NCBI GenBank assembly: GCA_963749535.1
Contig: CAVVNF010000026.1
Location: 163,043-227,042 of the forward strand
DNA from: Chersky-299 sp963749535
GTDB taxonomy: Bacteria > Actinomycetota > Thermoleophilia > RBG-16-64-13
Reading direction: 5' to 3'
DNA length: 64,000 nucleotides
The notes beneath the pieces are model-generated. The model ran no database searches, was not told where the DNA came from, and worked only from the letters and a program-made list of their open reading frames with translations. The position numbers and the translations under genes were made by a program. Shown here piece by piece: positions 30,430-39,932 of this stretch. Each line of letters starts with the position of its first letter. Positions within the stretch are counted from its first letter, which is position 1.

Positions 30430-30460
30430 AACGGGCGGACGGTGAAGCCCTCCGCCCGTT
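30430..30460 (+). terminator. Hairpin between lyase and cupin genes
   Basis: 10-bp perfect stem (30430-30439 with 30451-30460) seven bases after the lyase stop. It lacks a T tract, so it may only attenuate read-through into the cupin gene. Confidence 0.5.
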
Positions 30461-30578
30461 CCACATCAGCCCGCGCGTCGCGCGGCACCCGGCCAAGATC
30501 TCATACAGCACCGGGGCAGCGCGACGGGGCTGCCGGACCCAAATTGCGACAACAGTCGCTGGACGCAGGGAGAGAAGA

Positions 30579-30927
30579 ATGAAGAAGGTTTCAATCAGTG
30601 ACGCAGTGGAGTACCACCCGCCGGCACACAACAACTGCACCTGTCTACGCCTCCAAGGCAAGGACGAAACGGGTACCAGCCAGTTCTCCCTGGGCTGCTC
30701 GCACTTCCTTCCCGGTGGGGGAGCCGATTTCAGCCCCGGGCGTCCGTTCGACACGGTCTATGTCTGCCTGGCCGGCGAGATCACCATCACCGACAAGGAC
30801 GGCAAGGACATCGTGCTCAAGCCGCAACGATTCCATCTTTATCGCCGGCGATGAAGGTCGTTCCCTCATGAACAAGACCAAATACCCGGCGAGCATGTAC
30901 GTGATCCTGGGCTATCCCACCACCTGA
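30579..30927 (+). CDS. Small cupin-domain protein in the phloroglucinol operon (one indel)
   Basis: 115 residues after removing one extra base between the Pro and Asn codons near 30826. Single cupin fold: GCSHFLPGGGADFS, FDTVYVCLAGEITITDKDG, LKPNDSIFIAGDEG. The usual HxH of metal cupins is not obvious; a His and several acidic residues are available. Function unknown. It sits between the lyase and the reductase of the pathway, so a role on a labile ketone intermediate or as a sensor is possible (inference only). Confidence 0.75.
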
Positions 30928-30976
30928 ACCCAGGCTGCCCGGGTGAAGTGAGAAAAGACGAGTCTGGAGGAAAAGA

Positions 30977-31783
30977 ATGGCTGAAGATACACCTCGGAAG
31001 TCGGCCGAAGAACTGAAGAAGATCTTCGATCTGACCGGCAAAGTGGCGGTAGTCACCGGCGCGGGCGGTACACTCGGTCACGCGCTGGCGAAGGGCCTTG
31101 CGGTATTTGGCGCCGACGTCGCGTGTTGGGACATCAAGACCGACATCATGGAAGACGTCGTCGCCGACATCAAGGGCTTGGGCCGCAAAGCGACGAGCTC
31201 TGGAGTCGACGTCACCGACGATGCGACGGTCAAGGCCGCCATGGAAGGCGTCATCAAGGACTTCGGCAAGGTCAACATCATGGTCACCGTTGCCGGTAGT
31301 GCCGGCAACCGCCAGCCTGCCGAGACCTTCGACATCGACGAGTGGCAGAAGGTCATGAACATCAACGTCCGCGGCACCCTGCTCTGCGCCAAATACGCGG
31401 GCGCCGAATACATCAAACAGGGCGGCGGCGGCAAGGTCATCACCATCGGCTCGGTACGCGGGTTCCTCGGCCATCCTGGTGGCTACGCCGCCTACGGCAC
31501 CTCGAAGGGTGCCGTGCACCTGCTCACCAAGCAGCTGGCGACCGAGTGGGCGAAGCACAAGATCAACGTCAACGCTATCGCTCCCTCCATCTTCTGGACC
31601 CCGCTCACGCAGCAGATCAAGAACGATCCCGAGATGGTCAAGATCTTCATGGCGCGCATCCCGATGGGCCGGGCTGCCGAGTTGGACGATTTCGTAGGCC
31701 CGTGCGTGTTTCTCGCGTCGCCGGCCTCTGACTACGTGACCGGTCTTATCCTGTCCGTGGATGGCGGGGCGGTTGCCGGATGA
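30977..31783 (+). CDS. Short-chain dehydrogenase, probable phloroglucinol reductase
   Basis: 268 residues, intact SDR: cofactor loop VVTGAGGTLGHA, NVRG, catalytic Ser in TIGSVRG, and YxxxK in YAAYGTSKG. An NADPH-dependent SDR reduces phloroglucinol to dihydrophloroglucinol in Clostridium, Coprococcus-type and Pelobacter pathways. The assignment rests on the ordered presence of the dehydrogenase, cyclohydrolase and lyase around it. ATG with GGAGGAAAAG upstream; the stop overlaps the next gene's ATG. Confidence 0.82.
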   Translation: MAEDTPRKSAEELKKIFDLTGKVAVVTGAGGTLGHALAKGLAVFGADVACWDIKTDIMEDVVADIKGLGRKATSSGVDVTDDATVKAAMEGVIKDFGKVNIMVTVAGSAGNRQPAETFDIDEWQKVMNINVRGTLLCAKYAGAEYIKQGGGGKVITIGSVRGFLGHPGGYAAYGTSKGAVHLLTKQLATEWAKHKINVNAIAPSIFWTPLTQQIKNDPEMVKIFMARIPMGRAAELDDFVGPCVFLASPASDYVTGLILSVDGGAVAG

Positions 31784-32742
31784 TGACCCTGCAGGACGTC
31801 AAGAAGATCGCCATCATCGGTGGCGGCAGCATGGGTCACGGCTGCGCCATGGTGTTTGCGGCCGCCGGCTACCCGGTCGGGCTCTATAGCCGCAGGGCCG
31901 AGACGTTGCAGAAGGCCGTCGAAGGCATGCGCAGCGATCTGACTTTCCTGGCCGAACGTGGCCTCGGAAAGCTCGAGGACGTCGAGCCTGCCATGGCCCG
32001 CATCGCGACCACGCAGGACATGGCGGAGGCAGCTGCCGATGCCGACTTCGTGCTCGAGTGCGTCGCCGAGGACATGGCCCTCAAGCAGGATACTTTCCAG
32101 AAGCTGGATCAGATGTGCAAGCCGGACGCGATTCTGGCGACGAACACCTCGGTGATGAGCCCGACAGAGATCGCGAGCACTTCCGTGAAGCGAGATCGGA
32201 TCATCGGCACGCACTGGTGGAACCCGCCGTTCCTCATCCCGCTCGTGGAGGTGGTGCAGACAGAAGAGACCCCGAAGTGGGTGATCGATGTCACGATGGA
32301 TCTTCACAAGGCCATCGGCAAGCATCCTATCCACTGCAAGAAGGACGTCCCTGGGTTCGTGGCCAACCGGCTGCAGCATGCCCTCTGGCGCGAAGCCCTC
32401 TCGATCGTCGAGCGCGGCATAGCCGACCCGGCGACCGTCGATGAAAGCCTCAAGTTCGGGCCCGGACTCCGGCTGCCGGTTCTGGCTCCGCTGGAAAACG
32501 CCGACATGGTCGGTCTCGACTTGACTCTGTCGATCCACAGCTACGTTCTCAAGTACCTGGAAGACTCTCACGAGCCCTCCCCGCTCCTGCGCGAGAAGGT
32601 GGAGAAGAACGAACTGGGCTTCAAGACCGGTGGCGTCGGATACCAGACCTGGACTCCGGAAGAGCAGAAAGCGCTTCGCACCCGTCTGCTCAACTACCTC
32701 ACCAAGGCAGTGCGCGAGATGAAAGAGGCGGAAGGTAAGTAG
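31780..32742 (+). CDS. 3-hydroxyacyl-CoA dehydrogenase-family enzyme, probable 3-hydroxy-5-oxohexanoate dehydrogenase
   Basis: 320 residues. N-terminal NAD domain IAIIGGGSMGHGCAMVFA, catalytic region THWWNPPFLIPLVEVV, then the helical domain DVPGFVANRLQHALWREA. The His of the usual HFFNP motif is kept as HWWNP. In phloroglucinol degradation a member of this family oxidises 3-hydroxy-5-oxohexanoate, the ring-opening product, to triacetate. The 4-base overlap with the reductase and the following cyclohydrolase support that role over fatty-acid oxidation. Confidence 0.82.
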   Translation: MMTLQDVKKIAIIGGGSMGHGCAMVFAAAGYPVGLYSRRAETLQKAVEGMRSDLTFLAERGLGKLEDVEPAMARIATTQDMAEAAADADFVLECVAEDMALKQDTFQKLDQMCKPDAILATNTSVMSPTEIASTSVKRDRIIGTHWWNPPFLIPLVEVVQTEETPKWVIDVTMDLHKAIGKHPIHCKKDVPGFVANRLQHALWREALSIVERGIADPATVDESLKFGPGLRLPVLAPLENADMVGLDLTLSIHSYVLKYLEDSHEPSPLLREKVEKNELGFKTGGVGYQTWTPEEQKALRTRLLNYLTKAVREMKEAEGK

Positions 32743-32816
32743 CGGCAACGGACCAATCGGGCGCGGATGCGCCCGTGAGTCAAGGCAACAAACAGCAAAA
32801 GGAGAAGAGAAACCAC

Positions 32817-33776
32817 ATGGGGAAAGTATTTGTCGATCTGACACATCCGTTCAGTGCGGAGATCCCTCGTTGGCCGTATTTCGTGAAGCCGGTCATCGAT
32901 TCGATGCACACCTTGGCCAAGGGCGGCGTCCTCACGCAGAGGGTCGATGTTGTTCAGCACACCGGCACTCATGCCGACGCCCCTCGTCACGTTATGGAGC
33001 GCGAATTCGACGGCAGAAGAGCTCGTTACACCCATGAGATGCCTGTTGATGCATACACGGGTGAGGCAGTCTGCCTCGAAATCAACATCCACCGCTGGGG
33101 CCTGATCCTGCCTGAGCATCTTGAGGATGCCTGCAAGAGCGCGAACATCAAGCCGGAAGAGCTCAAGGGCATGGTCGTCTGCCTGAATACCGGCATGCAT
33201 CGCAAATTCGACGACTCCAAAGAGTACTATCATTATTCCTGCGGTACCGGCGTCGAAGCGGGAAAATGGTTTGTGAAGCACAAGGTCAAGTGCGTTGCTA
33301 TGGATTCGCAGGCACTGGATCATCCGCTTCACACGGCTATGGGCAAGAACGGCCCGCCGCAGATGAATCTGCCCGGAGCTTCGGGAAAACCTATCACGGT
33401 AGAGTACATCGAGCAGTTCGGTGAAGAAGCGTATGCCGAATTCGAGAAAGCGGCCTACATCAAGCTGCATGGCCAAGCCGCTTATGATGCCAAATTCGGT
33501 GATCTCGAAGCGCTTGGAAATGAGGGAACCTGGGAACCCTGCCACAAGCAGATGCTGGGTCACGGCATCGTCGGGGTCGAGAACCTCGGCGGAGACTTGG
33601 ACAAGGTGTCCGGCAAGCGCTTCCGGTTCTTCTGCTTCCCGATCCGCTGGTACATGGGCGACGGCTCGATGGTCCGCTGCGTGGCCGAGATCGACGAAGA
33701 TCAGATCAACAAGGACGTTCCGGATCGCACGTACACGTACTGCGGTACGGGGTACGGCCCGGCGGCCGAACGCTAG
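32817..33776 (+). CDS. Cyclase-family hydrolase, probable dihydrophloroglucinol cyclohydrolase
   Basis: 319 residues from ATG 32817 (AGGAG upstream). Cyclase/kynurenine-formamidase superfamily: the metal-binding motif QHTGTHADAPRHV near residue 40 is intact, followed by YSCGTGVEAGKWF and VAMDSQALDHPLHT. The family member in the phloroglucinol pathway opens the cyclic 1,3-dione dihydrophloroglucinol to 3-hydroxy-5-oxohexanoate. The long C-terminal extension (EGTWEPCHKQMLGHGIVGVEN) goes beyond plain formamidases and matches the larger subfamily. Last intact gene of the operon. Confidence 0.82.
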   Translation: MGKVFVDLTHPFSAEIPRWPYFVKPVIDSMHTLAKGGVLTQRVDVVQHTGTHADAPRHVMEREFDGRRARYTHEMPVDAYTGEAVCLEINIHRWGLILPEHLEDACKSANIKPEELKGMVVCLNTGMHRKFDDSKEYYHYSCGTGVEAGKWFVKHKVKCVAMDSQALDHPLHTAMGKNGPPQMNLPGASGKPITVEYIEQFGEEAYAEFEKAAYIKLHGQAAYDAKFGDLEALGNEGTWEPCHKQMLGHGIVGVENLGGDLDKVSGKRFRFFCFPIRWYMGDGSMVRCVAEIDEDQINKDVPDRTYTYCGTGYGPAAER

Positions 33777-33847
33777 TTAGTGACAGGCGGTCCGATTTCG
33801 CTCGTCGCTAGGCGAGTTGGAACGGCCCGGTACGGAATGTTGTATGG

Positions 33848-33880
33848 AGCCCCCCGCCGGTTCTACGGCGGGGGGCTTTG
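33848..33880 (+). terminator. Terminator of the phloroglucinol operon
   Basis: Perfect 12-bp stem (33848-33859 with 33866-33877), 6-nt loop, then TTTG. It lies 71 bases after the cyclohydrolase stop. Confidence 0.75.
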
Positions 33881-33894
33881 TTCTCCAGATGCGG

Positions 33895-34240
33895 GTCCCG
33901 TGTCGGACCGGCCGTCCGATCACGCAGGAGTACATCGACGAGTTAGGCATCGATGCCTGCGCGTGGTTCGATCACGAAGTCTTCATCGAGCGGTTCGGCA
34001 TGGACAAATACATGGAGAAATGCGGCAAGCTCGAGAGAGCCGGCGAGCGGGCACCTGGGAGCCGATGCACAAGTACATGATGGGCGACGGCACCCTTGGC
34101 ACCGAGAACGTCGGTGGGGACCCCGAGAAGGTTGTCGGCAAGGGCTTCCAGTTCTGGTTCTTTCCGCTCCGCTGACACATGGACGACGGCTCAATGGTCC
34201 GCGCCGTTGCGGAGATCGACCAAACCTTACCGACGCTACG
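33895..34240 (+). pseudogene. Remnant of a second dihydrophloroglucinol cyclohydrolase (C-terminal third)
   Basis: Translates to GRPITQEYIDELG, GTWEPMHKYMMGDGTLGTEN and DDGSMVRAVAEID, all matching the C-terminal third of the intact enzyme just upstream (GKPITVEYIEQFG, GTWEPCHKQMLGHGIVGVEN, GDGSMVRCVAEID). The first two thirds, including the metal motif, are missing. A frame shift lies near 34046, and a TGA at about 34174 replaces the Trp codon of RWYMGD. A duplicated gene that has decayed. Confidence 0.8.
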
Positions 34241-34798
34241 GATTGCATCTACAAGTGGGGCTGCATCTAGGATGTGAGAAACCGTCGGGCTCCGGCCCGA
34301 TTTGTTCGCGACAGTTTGCCGCCCGCCGGGTTTGTCCGGCAGGGGGCCGTTTTCGTGGGAGCCGGCCAGTATCCGACGGACGGCATCTGTCCGAAAGGGG
34401 ATGGCCGTCCCTAAGTCGCGCGAGCGGGGCCAGGTATATCTTCTTCTCGGCAGGTCAGCCGGTCTATCTTCAGGGGCCACGTCAGCATAGGCTTCAGCTA
34501 CGCTCAAGCATATGAACGGCGTGGTTTAGGACATCATCGCACCAGCAGATACAATGTGTGCGCTCGCGACCGGTGGCAAGCCACAGGCGACAAGCGCGGA
34601 CGGTTCTGGCGGAGTGCCACGGCAAGGGGCAAGTTGTCCCCCCAAGCGGTATTAGGTTCCATCTGGTGGTCCCCGATCTTCGTTTGGATGAGTGAGCGGC
34701 GGGGTCCTTCGGAGGGGTTCCGCGCACAGTTCGTATAATCAACTCGGAAACCAAAGCGGTCGCGTAATGTGAGGAAGAACCTGGAGGCCAAGCAAGGC
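34241..34798. other. Gap with no recognisable gene
   Basis: About 560 bases between two gene remnants. Short open frames on both strands resemble nothing I know. Probably debris left by the decay of flanking duplicates. Confidence 0.4.
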
Positions 34799-34947
34799 AT
34801 GGGAAAGGTGGAGCGATTGACGAACTGCACGACGGTGGTCCAACGTTCGTCGACATCGTAAAGGCAAGATTGCGCGGATGGCATTGATCGACCCGGACGA
34901 GAACGACGCGGATGGCCGGACTATCGACGCTTGGGGCCCGAGTCCAG
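34799..34947 (+). pseudogene. Remnant N-terminus of a transhydroxylase large subunit
   Basis: Starts with ATG after GGAGG and reads MGKVERLTNCTTGG, then PTFVDI, GKIARM and DADG..TIDAWG with small frame breaks. This matches the first ~50 residues of the large subunits at 35232 and 39933 (MSKVERMTNCTTGGPVFVDV). Similarity then stops. The open frame continuing to 35180 is unlike the family. A fifth large-subunit copy of which only the start survives. Confidence 0.75.
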
Positions 34948-35231
34948 TGACGGATGGGGGCGCGGTCCGCAACCGCTGCGAGTTCGTGGTGGACAAACCG
35001 GAGGCAAGTCTTAGCCAGGTGAGTCCCGAAGCGGCCCGCTGGAAGCAAGGCGCCGCGCATGTGAACCCGGGCAAAAGCCTCAATGTGTTCTGTCTATGCT
35101 GGCGAAAGTATCGCGGCGGAGGACACGCGATCGTCTGGCCTAATCCAACAGCGATTCCACTGGACTTCAGTCGTCGTTAGCCGGAGTCTGACGGCGGGCC
35201 GAATTCGCATGAGACGTTAGGAGATACGAGC

Positions 35232-37841
35232 ATGGGTGAAACAGTCCGCATGACGAACTCATCAACCGGCGGTCCGGTTTTCGTCTATGTCAAAGACGGG
35301 AAGATCGTCAGGATGACTCCGATGGACTTGGACGACGAAGTCGGATGCGCCGTCCTGGAAGATCGAGGCGCGAGGACGCACCTTCACCCCGCCGCGCAAG
35401 ACCACGGTTTCGGTCTACACCGCGGGCTTCAAGTCCATGATCTACTCCGACAAGCGGGTCATGTACCCGATGAAGCGCGTGGACTTCGATCCCAACGGCA
35501 ACCGCAATATCCAGAACCGCGGCATCTCCGGCTACGAGCGGATCAGCTGGGACGAGGCCACTGACATCCTCGTCAACGAAATCAACCGCATCAAGCACGA
35601 GTCTCGGTCCCGTCCGCGATCCTCTCCACACCCAGCTCCCACCACATGTGGGGCAACGTCGGCTATCGGCACAGCACCTACTTCCGCTTCATGAACATGA
35701 TGGGCTTCACCTATGCCGACCACAACCCGGACAGCTGGGAAGGCTGGCACTGGGGCGGTATGCACATGTGGGGCTTCAGCTGGCGGCTGGGCAACCCCGA
35801 GCAGTACAACCTGCTCGAGGACGGCCTGAAGCACGCCGAGATGATCGTCTTCTGGTCGTCCGACCCGGAGACCAACAGCGGTATCTACGCCGCGCACGAG
35901 TCCACCATCCGCGCGCCAGTGGCTGAAGGAACTGGGCGTCAAGATGGTGTTCATCGATCCCTTCTATAACCACACCGCCGGTCTCGATCGGCGACAAGTG
36001 GTTGTCGCCCAAGATCGGCACCGACCACGCGCTGTCCTTCGCCATCGCCTACACGTGGCTGACCGAGGGGACCTACGACAAGGAGTACGTGGCGACGCAC
36101 GCCCACGGCTTCGAAGAGTGGGCCGAGTACGTGCTCGGCAAGACCGACGGCGTGCCGAAGACCTGCGAGTGGGCCGAGGAGGAATCGGGTGTTCCGGCGT
36201 GCGAGATCCGCGCGCTGGCCCGCGAGTGGGCCAAGAAGAAGACCTACCTTGCCGCCGGCGGTCTGGGCGGCTGGGGCGGCGCCTGCCGCGCCTCGCACGG
36301 CATCGAGTGGGCCCGCGGCATGATCGCGCTCGCCACCATGCAGGGCATGGGCAAGCCCGGCTCGAACATGTGGTCGACCACCCAGGGCGCTCCGGTCGAC
36401 AACGAGTTCTACTTCCCCGGCTACGCCGAGGGCGGCATCTCCGGCGACTGCGAGAACTCCGCCGCGGGCTTCAAGTTCGCCTGGCGCATGTTCGACGGCA
36501 AGACGACGTTCCCGTCTCCTTCCAACATCAACACCTCCGCCGGCCAGCACATTCCGCGCCTGAAGGTGCCCGAGTGCATCATGGACGGCAAGTTCCAGTG
36601 GAGCGGCAAGGGCTTCTGCGGCGGCGACATCCAGCACCAGATGCACCAGTACCAGTACCCGGCTCCCGGCTACTCGCAAGATCAAGATGCTCTGGAAGTA
36701 CGGCGGCCCGTGGATCGGCACCATGACGGCCACCAACCGTTATGCCAAGATGTACACACACGAGAGCCTGGAGTTCGTCGTCAGCCAGTCCATCTGGTTC
36801 GAAGGCGAAGTGCCGTTCGCCGACCTCATCCTGCCCGCCTGCACCAACTTCGAGCGCTGGGACATCTCCGAGTTCGCCAACTGCTCCGGCTACATTCCCG
36901 GACAACTACAACCAGTGCAACCACCGCGTGATCTCGCTGCAGATGAAGTGCATCGAGCCGGTCGGCGAGAGCCAAGTCCGACTACGAGATCTACGCCATG
37001 ATCGCCAAGAAGCTGGGCATCGGCGCGATGTTCACCGAGGGCAAGGACGAGCTCGGGTGGGTCGAGCAGTACTACAACGCCACCGACATGCCCAAGCACA
37101 TGACCTTCGAGGAGTTCAAGAAGAAGGGCTACTTCGTAGTTCCGGACAACCCGAACCGCAAGAAGACCGTGGCTCTGCGCTGGTTCGCCGAGGACCGCGA
37201 GAAGGACACTCCCGACTGGGGTCCGCGTCTCAACAACCAGGTCGACCGCAAGGGCCTGCAGACGACCACCGGCAAGGTCGAGTTCATCGCCACCAGCATC
37301 AAGCACTTCGAGGAGCAGGGCTACGTGGACGAGTATCGTCCGGCCATGCACACCTACGTGCCGGCCTGGGAGAGCTGGCACTGCGAGCTCGCCAAGAAGT
37401 ACCCGCTGGGCATGCTGGCTCCGCATCCGCGCTTCTCCTTCCACACCATGGGCGACGGCAAGGACAGCTTCATGAACGACATCAAGGACCACCGCGTCCT
37501 GGTTGACGGTCACTACTACTGGATCATCCGCCTGAACAGCAAGGACGCCGCAGCGCGCGGCATCAAGGGCGGCGATCTGGTCCGCGCCTTCAACGACCGC
37601 GGCTCCGTCATTGTCTGCGCCCAGGTCGGCGAGCGCATGCAGCCGGGCACCGTGCACACCTACGAGTCCTGCGCCGAATACAACCCGCTGGGCAAGCCCG
37701 GGCAGGTCTGCCGACCGCGGCGGCTGCATGAACATTCTCACGCCCGACCGCTACATGTCCAAGTACGCCTGCGGCATGGCGCCGAACACCGCGCAGATCG
37801 AGGTCGAGAAGTGGGACGGCGGCATCTACGAGACCGACTAA
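35232..37841 (+). CDS. Pyrogallol-phloroglucinol transhydroxylase large subunit (pair 1; about nine indels)
   Basis: Bis-MGD molybdenum enzyme that moves a ring hydroxyl between phenols, turning pyrogallol into phloroglucinol. After removing nine extra bases the gene gives 866 residues, against ~875 for the Pelobacter acidigallici enzyme, which it resembles along its whole length as I recall that sequence. Start MGETVRMTNSSTGGPVF; active-site region STPSSHHMWGNVGYRHSTY; Mo-ligand serine in HNPDSWEGWHWGG; then AAGGLGGWGGACRASHG and SADRGGCMNILTPDRY. There is no Tat signal and no N-terminal Fe-S motif, so it is cytoplasmic and relies on the small subunit encoded 47 bases downstream. GAGATACGAGC precedes the ATG. 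Confidence 0.9.
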
Positions 37842-37888
37842 TCGAAGGATCGAGCTCATCGTCCGCGAGGATGAGAAGAATCAGCGAA

Positions 37889-38775
37889 ATGAAACAATGG
37901 TACATGGTCATCGACGTAGCCATGTGCCACGACTGCAACAACTGCTTCATGGCCTGACAAGGATGAGCATGTCGGCAACGATTGGCCGGGCTACACCGCC
38001 TCTCAGCCGCGCCACGGTCATCGCTGGATGAATATCCAGCGGCGTGAGCGCGGCCAGTACGCGCAGCAACGACGTGGCATATCTTCCGATGCCTTGCCAG
38101 CACTGCGAGAACGCGCCGTGCGTGAAGGCCGCCGACGGCGCAGTCTACCAGCGTGAGGACGGCATCGTCATGATCGACATGGAGAAGGCCAAGGGCAACG
38201 AAGGCTCTGGTCGATTCCTGCCCCTACGGCGCAATCTATTGGAACGAGGAAGCCGACATGCCGCAGAAGTGCACCATGTGCGCGCATCTGCTCGACGACC
38301 CAGCATGGACGCCGGGCATCCCCCGCTGCGTGCACACCTGCCCGACCGGTGCGCTCAAGATGTACAAGGTCGAGCCGGCCGAGATGGAGAAGATCGATCG
38401 AAGCCGAGGGCCTGACCGGCTACATGGCAGAACTCGGTACGAAACCGCACGTTCTCTACAAGAACCTGCTACAAGTACACCAAGAACTTCATCACCGCCG
38501 GCGTGCTGGTGGACGGGGACTGCTTCGAAAATGCGACGGTCACGCTTCACTCCGAAGAGGGCGGAATCGTCTGCAACCTTTACGGTGCCGGTGTGGCCGA
38601 CTGTCTTGACACCTCTGTTCTGGCGACCCGGACGACGAATTTCTTCGGCGAGTTCAAGTTCGACGGTCTGGAGAACGGCGAGTATACGGTCGACGTAGAT
38701 GCGGGAGGAAAGAAGACCTCCATGGTCGTCACGATCGACAACGGATCCCAGAACCTGGGCTTTATCGAACTGTAA
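37889..38775 (+). CDS. Transhydroxylase small (Fe-S) subunit, pair 1 (about five indels)
   Basis: Corrected 293 residues. Ferredoxin-like part: CHDCNNCFMADKDEH (fourth ligand is Asp, not Cys), CQHCENAPC, SCPYG, CTMCAHLL and CVHTCPTGA. The ligand set for a fourth cluster is missing, leaving three clusters as known for the Pelobacter enzyme. C-terminal ~90 residues form the beta-barrel-like domain (VLVDGDCFENATVTL ... FFGEFKFDGLENGEYTV), with a ~20-residue insertion rich in Cys/Gly compared with the other copies. The in-frame TGA near 37955 disappears if the T at 37955 is an extra base. Confidence 0.88.
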
Positions 38776-38802
38776 AAGTGTTTGCGAGAATCACGTGTCG
38801 GC

Positions 38803-38832
38803 GGAGGGCCTTGCATGCAAGGCCCTCCATTT
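38803..38832 (+). terminator. Terminator after transhydroxylase pair 1
   Basis: 26-base perfect palindrome (38803-38828, arms of 13) followed by ATTTTG, 28 bases after the small-subunit stop. Confidence 0.75.
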
Positions 38833-38932
38833 TGCTGGTCGCGACAAACTGAGCTCTTCGTCGGAAGTGCTGATCAGACATCTGCGCTAATGAATTGATG
38901 AAATAAAGTCCCGCTGAAGGGAAAGGCAGACT

Positions 38933-39487
38933 GTGACAGAAATTGTCGTCTTCAACGGTAGTCCGCGCATGGATGGAAACAACGTTACTCTCTTGAATCT
39001 GGTAGCTAAAGGCGCGCGAGACAACGGAGCAGAGGTACATTGGTACACCCTGTTCAAGATGAAGTTCATGGCTTGCCAGAGCTGCTTCTTCTGTCGACTG
39101 CATGACGACTGCGCCATCAATGACGAGCTACACGAGGCGCTGCAGAAGGTGAAGACAGCCGATGCAGTAGTTGTCGGGTCGCCTATCTATTTGATGCAGA
39201 TGACCGGTCCGGTCAAGAATCTGTACGATCGGTTGTTTCCCCTGACTGATCTCCACTACAAGCCGCGGTTCGGCACAAAGAAGATGCTCACGGTCTATAC
39301 GCAAGGCATGGAGGATCCGTGTCTGTTCGAGTCGTATTTTGAGTACACGGCGGCTATGTTTCCTTCCTTAGGTTTCGAGTGGGTGGGAAACATTGTATGC
39401 ACCAGCGCGAATGATCCCGAGAGTGCGGAACGCGATGTGGACCTCAAGATTCGGGCCTACGAGGCAGGCAGGGCCCTCGCGAGTTAG
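38933..39487 (+). CDS. Flavodoxin-fold NAD(P)H-dependent FMN reductase
   Basis: 184 residues from a GTG with AAGGGAAAGG upstream. NADPH-dependent FMN reductase family: phosphate loop FNGSPRMDGNN, then MACQSCFFCRLHDDCAI (a Cys-rich loop typical of the iron-sulfur flavoprotein-like subgroup) and VVGSPIYLMQMTGPVKNLYDR. It probably moves electrons from NAD(P)H to FMN or a small acceptor. Lying between two transhydroxylase pairs, it could keep a co-substrate or the Mo enzyme in the right redox state (inference). Frame intact. Confidence 0.85.
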   Translation: MTEIVVFNGSPRMDGNNVTLLNLVAKGARDNGAEVHWYTLFKMKFMACQSCFFCRLHDDCAINDELHEALQKVKTADAVVVGSPIYLMQMTGPVKNLYDRLFPLTDLHYKPRFGTKKMLTVYTQGMEDPCLFESYFEYTAAMFPSLGFEWVGNIVCTSANDPESAERDVDLKIRAYEAGRALAS

Positions 39488-39547
39488 ACAAGGAGATCGT
39501 GGACGCGTGCCTGTGTGGCGCCGGGCACTTTAGCGCAGGAGCTCGAA

Positions 39548-39640
39548 TCCCCCAGCAGTTCACCGGTTGTGCCCCTTCATGGACGAAGGCTGGCCGGAAA
39601 CCCGCTGCCCCAGCTCTGCTCTACCGATGCCATGAAGGCC
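39548..39640 (+). pseudogene. Scrap of a transhydroxylase small subunit
   Basis: Translates as PQQFTGCA and then, after one missing base, MDEGWPETRCPQLCSTDAMK. This matches PQKCTGCAH / DEGWTETRCSQVCPTDAIK in the small subunit of pair 2. Nothing before or after continues the similarity. The rest of the gap to 39932 holds no recognisable feature. Confidence 0.7.
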
Positions 39641-39932
39641 CATGCAAGCATCCTGAGAGGCGGCCCATAGGCTGACGCAGTAGGCCGGCCCGTCCAGCTC
39701 GATGACGACTTCTGACACGCGGCGGCGCTCGCGAGGGGCCGCCCGCAGTTCGTTGTGGCGAAGAGGAGAAGACGGTTGGGCGTTCGGCGAGATCGGGCAA
39801 GGTCGGCGGCGCTTGAAGTTTTGCGGGCGCGATCAATATGGCACTGGCGCAAGCCGTGATCAGGCGATAGCATCGCAATGTTCGCTAGTGGGTAGCCTTC
39901 AGTGAGCCCAATCGCAAGCGGAGGTATACGAT

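Noticed and set aside
32817..33776. Kynurenine formamidase for tryptophan breakdown
   Set aside because: Same superfamily motif, but the long C-terminal extension and operon partners point to the phloroglucinol pathway, and no other kynurenine genes are present.
37934..37961. In-frame TGA in the pair 1 Fe-S subunit as a selenocysteine codon
   Set aside because: Removing the T at 37955 restores a frame with Asp, the same residue as in pair 2. No SECIS-like hairpin was seen just downstream.
39577..39873. Minus-strand open frame in the gap before pair 2
   Set aside because: Overlaps the small-subunit scrap on the other strand, has no ribosome site and no recognisable domain.
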